Source: Pannonibacter phragmitetus_B
Lineage (GTDB): Bacteria > Pseudomonadota > Alphaproteobacteria > Rhizobiales > Stappiaceae
Direction of reading: 5' to 3'
Assembly (NCBI RefSeq): GCF_050510895.1
Contig: NZ_JBNINT010000001.1
Span: 186,001 to 250,000 of the forward strand
Length of the DNA stretch: 64,000 nt
Under the pieces are notes generated by a model, which was not told the DNA's origin, searched no databases, and saw only the letters and a program-made list of their open reading frames with translations. A program made the position numbers and the translations under genes. Positions 60,271-64,000 of the stretch are shown here, piece by piece (position 1 is the stretch's first letter; the number at the start of each line of letters is the position of its first letter).

Positions 60271-62380
60271 ATGATCCGTAATCGCTTGTCCAACAAGGTG
60301 GCTGCGATGTTCTTCGCAGGCGCAGCCATCATGTGCCTTGCCATTGTCATTGTCACGGCCCGGCTCGCGGGGGACGTCGCCGACAGTCAGGCGAGCAAGG
60401 CACTTTCAAGCGCAACACTGGGCAAATACCGCACGCTGGAACTTGCCCTCGAACAGCGTATCGATGCGGCCCGTTTCTTTGCATCGGTGTCTGATGCCAA
60501 GGACGCGGTCATGAAAATGACTGCCGGCTGGAAGGTCTTGAAAGAGAAGCAGACCGAACAACTCCGCAAGATCTTCGTCGATGACAACCCGCATGGTCCG
60601 GACGAGCGGCATCTGCTGGTGGATTCAGGTGCCGGCAATTTCTACGCAAACAACCACAAGCCCATTCATATGGCGGTTGGCTCTTTCGTGGATCAGGGGC
60701 TGTTCAAGGACATTCAGCTCATCGATCTCGATGGCAATGTCATCTACAGCTACATGAAGGGTGAGGAGTTCGCCCGCAACCTGAGCTCGCCTGAATTGCA
60801 GGGCGGCCCGCTGACGGCCGCAGCAAAGCCTATTCTTGACACGCCCGAGAAGACAGATACGGCCCTGCCGAAGGTCTCGTCCTCAGGGTTCCTCGTTGCG
60901 GATGACGGCAGCGTTCTGCTGACGCTGGCAACGCCGGTATTCTCGCACGACCGCTTTTTCGGCGTCATTGGCTACACGGTCGACATGAGCAAGCTCGCCG
61001 GTCTGATTGCTGCCAAAGGCGGTATCGGCGAAACCGAACGTGCCCTCCTGGTTGATACGGCCGGCAATGTCGCCGTATTCGATGGTGACAAGGCCCCCGA
61101 GGCTTACCGCTTTGATGACATCCGCGATGGTGACGGCCTCGTCACCCTGGGCGGAAGCGACTTCCGCTACACCGTCACGGACGGAATGAGTGTGGACAAG
61201 CCCTTTGGCGTGGGCGCGGCTGTCGAGAGCGCAGAGCTGGATGCGGCTGCCCGCCAGATCACCTGGGGCGCGGTCATTGCGGGCATTGCCTGCCTGTTGC
61301 CGATTGTCGCTGTCATGTGGTGGCTGACAAGCCGGATGTTCGCGCCGCTTCAGTCCTTGTCCGTGACGGCCCGGCAGATTGCGGATGGTGATCTTTCGGT
61401 TGCAGTCAATGCCCTGGATAGGGGGATGAAATCGGCCAGATGGCCCGTTGCATCGAGGTATTCAAGGAGAATTCGGTTGAGCGCGAAAGGCTGGCCGAAG
61501 AGCGCAGCGCCGGGCAGGTGGCCCGTGAGCAGCGCGAGAAGCATATTGATGGCCTGATCGCCGGTTTCCGCGAAGAAGCGCAAGCTCTGCTGGCCGAGGT
61601 GGAAAGCAATCTTGCCCGCGTGGAGGAAACATCAACGATTTTGAGCAGCCGTTCCGACACGGCCTCTCATCGCGGCGCGCAGGCTGCCGGTGATGCGGAG
61701 AATGCGTCTTCCAACGTGCAGGCAGTTGCGAGCGCGACGGAAGAGCTGAATGCCTCCATCGAGGAAATCGCCCGTCAGGTTGCGACCACGGCAGATGTGG
61801 TCGGGCGCACAACGGCCAATGCCCAGTCGTCGAACCAGAAGATTGCCGGGCTTGCCAATGCTGCAAACAAGATCGGTGAAGTCGTGGATCTGATCCGTGC
61901 TATCGCCGAACAGACGAACCTCCTTGCGCTCAATGCCACCATCGAGGCGGCACGCGCCGGTGAGGCCGGACGGGGCTTTGCAGTCGTGGCTGCGGAAGTG
62001 AAGGAACTGGCCACACAGACCTCCAAGGCGACGGAAGAGATTTCCGCCCAGATCTCCGCCATCCAGAACTCCACGGCAGAAGCCGTCGAGGAGATCGCCG
62101 ATGTCACCAATTCGATGGAAGAGGTGAACACCTACACGGCTTCGATTGCCGGCGCCGTGCGCGAGCAGGGGTCGGCAACGGGGAGATTTCCCGCAATGTA
62201 GCCGAAGCAGCTCATGGCACCATGGCTGTCGCCAACGCAGTGGCTGCACTCAATGCGGATATTTCAGAGAACTCCGGCTCGGCTTCGGCCATGCAGGAAG
62301 CCACACTGACAATGAAGCAGCAAGCCGATACGCTGCGGCAGTCAGTCGAACGCTTCCTGCGCGAGGTGGCGGCCGCCTGA
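60271..62380 (+). CDS. Methyl-accepting chemotaxis protein (two frameshifts)
   Basis: A chemoreceptor: transmembrane helix near residues 10-30, a periplasmic sensor of about 300 residues with Cache-like features (IQLIDLDGNVIYSY, ATPVFSHDRFFGVIGYTVDM), a second helix (VIAGIACLLPIVAVMWWL), a HAMP domain, and a signalling domain with the hairpin tip RAIAEQTNLLALNATIEAARAGEAGRGFAVVA. G runs 61421-61425 and 62180-62183 are each one base short; restoring them gives DRGDEIGQMARC and SATGEISRNVAEAAHG and 703 residues. The ligand is unknown. It lies between ruvB and ybgC. Confidence 0.9.
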
Positions 62381-62408
62381 CCTGAGAATATCTGAATACG
62401 GTTCCGGG

Positions 62409-62458
62409 ACGCCCGGCGCTGGCCGGTCCATTGCGGGCTTGCAAGCGCCGGGCGTTTC
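62409..62458 (+). terminator. Possible terminator after the chemoreceptor gene
   Basis: ACGCCCGGCGC/GCGCCGGGCGT arms at about 62409-62419 and 62445-62455 enclosing a second partly paired segment, followed by TTTC. The weak T tract keeps confidence low. Confidence 0.5.
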
Positions 62459-62495
62459 GCGCATATGCGGCCGGGCAGGGAGTTCAGATGATATC

Positions 62496-62948
62496 ATGAC
62501 GCAGCAAGACAGCACCACCGATGGCCGGATCGTAGAGGGTGTGCACGTCCTTCCTGTCCGAATTTACTACGAGGACACGGATTTCAGCGGGCTCGTCTAT
62601 CACGGGTCATATGTCCGGTTCTTCGAACGCGGCCGCACGGAACTGCTGCGGGCCAGTGGGTTGCATCATGCGGCGCTTGCCAGCGGCAGCCACGGCCAGC
62701 CGATTGTCTTTGCCGTGCGGGACATGACAATCCGCTTTGTGAAACCGGCCCGTATCGACGATCTTCTTGAGGTCCGCACCCGTCTCGGTGAAGCACGTGG
62801 CGCCCGTCTCGTGCTGGAACAGGAAATCTGGTGTGGCGGCGCGCTGCTGGTCTCGGCCCAGGTGGTGGTTGCCGTGATCCTGCCGTCCGGACGCCCGGTG
62901 CGTTTGCCACCTGAGCTGGCGGCGAGGCTGCCGGTACAGCCGGATTAA
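62496..62948 (+). CDS. ybgC: YbgC-type acyl-CoA thioesterase
   Basis: A 150-residue hot-dog-fold thioesterase of the tol-pal cluster. VRIYYEDTDFSGLVYHGSYV carries the catalytic aspartate, FFERGRTELLRASG is the helix of the fold, and IRFVKPARIDDLLEVRT follows. It hydrolyses short acyl-CoA or acyl-ACP in related bacteria and is thought to link phospholipid synthesis with the Tol system. The ATG at 62496 (MTQQDSTTDG) is chosen over 62439. Confidence 0.92.
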   Translation: MTQQDSTTDGRIVEGVHVLPVRIYYEDTDFSGLVYHGSYVRFFERGRTELLRASGLHHAALASGSHGQPIVFAVRDMTIRFVKPARIDDLLEVRTRLGEARGARLVLEQEIWCGGALLVSAQVVVAVILPSGRPVRLPPELAARLPVQPD

Positions 62949-63030
62949 GAAACGCTACCCGCCTCTTTGCATCTTTTCCGGAAGCTTTTTGAGCCTTTCG
63001 CATCAAATCAATTTGTGCGACGCAACGTCA

Positions 63031-63066
63031 TTAACAGGGCAGTAACCTTAATCCTTTTGTTTAAGG
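63031..63066 (+). promoter_or_regulatory. Candidate CtrA box and inverted repeat upstream of tolQ
   Basis: TTAA-N7-GTAACC at 63031-63047 is one mismatch from the CtrA consensus TTAA-N7-TTAAC. Overlapping it is a perfect inverted repeat CCTTAA-N9-TTAAGG (63046-63066). Both lie in the 274-base gap between ybgC and tolQ, about 160-190 bases before the tolQ start. Confidence 0.42.
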
Positions 63067-63222
63067 CAGATTGCGTGCGTTGCGCAGTCCCAGTTTTGCC
63101 AAATTCAGCGGTCAGGAAGACCAAAGGTCCGGGAGGAAACCGAAGCCGCCGGGACACAGCAGGTTTCCTGGTGTGCTTTTTAACTGATGATAACAACTCC
63201 ACGGGCAAGAGGTCCCTTTTAG

Positions 63223-63930
63223 ATGAATGAAATCGCCCAGACGACCATGGCGGCCCCGCATGGCGACATGTCGTTCATTGGCCTGTTCTGGCAGGCCCAC
63301 ATCATCGTCAAGCTGGTGATGCTTGGACTGATTGCTGCATCTGTCTGGTGCTGGGCGATCATCGTCGACAAGGCAATGCTTTACACGCGCACCAAGCGCC
63401 AGATGACCCGGTTTGAGACCGTCTTCTGGTCGGGCCAGTCGCTCGAGGAACTCTACAAGACCTTGTCGAGCCGTGCCAATCACTCGATGGCTGCCCTGTT
63501 CGTGGCTGCCATGCGCGAGTGGAAACGAAGTCACGAGGGCGCAAAGCCGGCTCTGGCAAGCCTGCAACAGCGTATTGACCGGGTCATGGATGTGACGATC
63601 GCGCGTGAAACAGAGCGTTTGGAATCACGCCTGCTTGTTCTGGCGACAGTTGGTTCGGCAGCCCCCTTTATCGGCCTGTTCGGTACGGTCTGGGGCATCA
63701 TGACGGCCTTCCAGTCCATCGCCCAGTCTGAAAACACGTCGCTTGCCGTTGTGGCGCCGGGTATCGCTGAAGCGCTTTTTGCAACAGCGCTTGGCCTGCT
63801 TGCCGCAATTCCGGCGGTTATTGCCTATAACAAGCTGCAGACCGATGTGGCCAAGCTCTCGGCCCGCATGGAAGGTTTTGCGGACGAGTTCTCGGCCATC
63901 CTGTCCCGCCAGATTGACGAACGGATCTGA
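63223..63930 (+). CDS. tolQ: Tol-Pal system protein TolQ
   Basis: A 235-residue inner-membrane proton-channel subunit of the Tol-Pal system, which constricts the outer membrane at division. Three helices are visible: IIVKLVMLGLIAASVWCWAI (about 26-45), and the pair ATVGSAAPFIGLFGTVWGIM (about 142-161) and GIAEALFATALGLLAAIPAV (about 177-196), the conserved TolQ/ExbB channel segments. It is followed three bases later by tolR. Confidence 0.95.
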   Translation: MNEIAQTTMAAPHGDMSFIGLFWQAHIIVKLVMLGLIAASVWCWAIIVDKAMLYTRTKRQMTRFETVFWSGQSLEELYKTLSSRANHSMAALFVAAMREWKRSHEGAKPALASLQQRIDRVMDVTIARETERLESRLLVLATVGSAAPFIGLFGTVWGIMTAFQSIAQSENTSLAVVAPGIAEALFATALGLLAAIPAVIAYNKLQTDVAKLSARMEGFADEFSAILSRQIDERI

Positions 63931-63933
63931 TCC

Positions 63934-64000
63934 ATGGGCATGAGTGTTGGAGCGGGTGGCGGTGGCAGCGGACGGCGCAGACGTGGCGGACGCCGCGCAG
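63934..64000 (+). CDS. tolR: Tol-Pal system protein TolR (partial)
   Basis: Only the first 22 codons are in the window: MGMSVGAGGGGSGRRRRGGR, the glycine/arginine-rich cytoplasmic start typical of alphaproteobacterial TolR. The transmembrane helix and periplasmic domain lie beyond base 64000. The ATG is three bases after the tolQ stop, which supports the call. Confidence 0.85.
   Translation, partial: MGMSVGAGGGGSGRRRRGGRRA

Noticed and set aside
60271..62380. Programmed frameshifting in the chemoreceptor and sigma-54 regulator genes
   Set aside because: No slippery heptamer with downstream structure or release-factor-type signal is evident, and the same run-shortening pattern occurs in ten unrelated genes, so sequencing error explains it better.

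Overview
The window is about 62% GC chromosomal DNA from an alphaproteobacterium, most probably of the order Hyphomicrobiales (Rhizobiales). The evidence is the alphaproteobacteria-specific gene set (CpdR, RcdA, TrcR/DUF1013, GapR/DUF2312, DUF1036, DUF1192, DUF1244, DUF465, aa3-oxidase subunit IV), the order tkt-gap-pgk-fba-thiE-like-Sel1-efp-suhB-motA/ompA-like, and the zapA-6S RNA-5-FCL and ruvCAB-ybgC-tolQR junctions. I see no phage, insertion sequence, CRISPR array, plasmid or defence genes. Almost everything is conserved housekeeping.

Layout. 1-4.6 kb: histidinol phosphatase, a suhB/mmgR-like small RNA, N-formylglutamate amidohydrolase, cpdR, tRNA-Val(GAC), rpmJ, a TPR protein and an alpha/beta hydrolase. 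4.7-9.6 kb: pyk, DUF1036, glycerate kinase, a second N-formylglutamate amidohydrolase, DUF1244, gapR. 9.6-19.7 kb: a DUF882 peptidase-like protein, an orphan sigma-54 response regulator, oligoendopeptidase F, a HODM-like protein, an ABC1/UbiB kinase, cox IV, rluA and a TPR lipoprotein. 19.9-27.1 kb: rpsU, a MATE pump, purK-purE, two DUF465 proteins, rpmE, an ABC exporter. 27.1-34.4 kb: an SDR, prpE, a TauE permease, rcdA, DUF1192, quinone oxidoreductase, trcR. 34.6-46.7 kb (minus strand): an OmpA/MotB-like and MotA-like pair, suhB, efp, a Sel1 protein, thiE-like, fba, pgk, gap, tkt. 47.1-51.7 kb: DUF4164, zapA, 6S RNA, 5-FCL, a YmdB-type phosphodiesterase, yebC, a MazG-like protein, a second TauE permease. 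52.2-57.6 kb: a 1,700+ residue autotransporter behind an AT-rich leader. 57.8-64 kb: ruvC-ruvA-ruvB, a chemoreceptor, ybgC, tolQ, start of tolR.

Two themes stand out. First, cell-cycle control: CpdR and RcdA are adaptors for ClpXP proteolysis of CtrA, TrcR and GapR are cell-cycle/chromosome proteins, ZapA and Tol act in division, and several intergenic regions carry CtrA-box-like TTAA-N7-TTAA sites. Second, sequence quality: ten genes are broken by single-base frameshifts. Most lie in short G or C runs that are one base too short. Two are one-base insertions that turn a would-be GATTCG (a CcrM GANTC site) into GATCTCG. Each gene regains an intact, normally sized reading frame after the one- or two-base correction, so I read these as sequencing or assembly errors and annotate the genes as whole. 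I did not find a convincing undescribed biological system; the most unusual items are the possible CtrA sites, the Shine-Dalgarno hairpin before the chemoreceptor, and the autotransporter locus.
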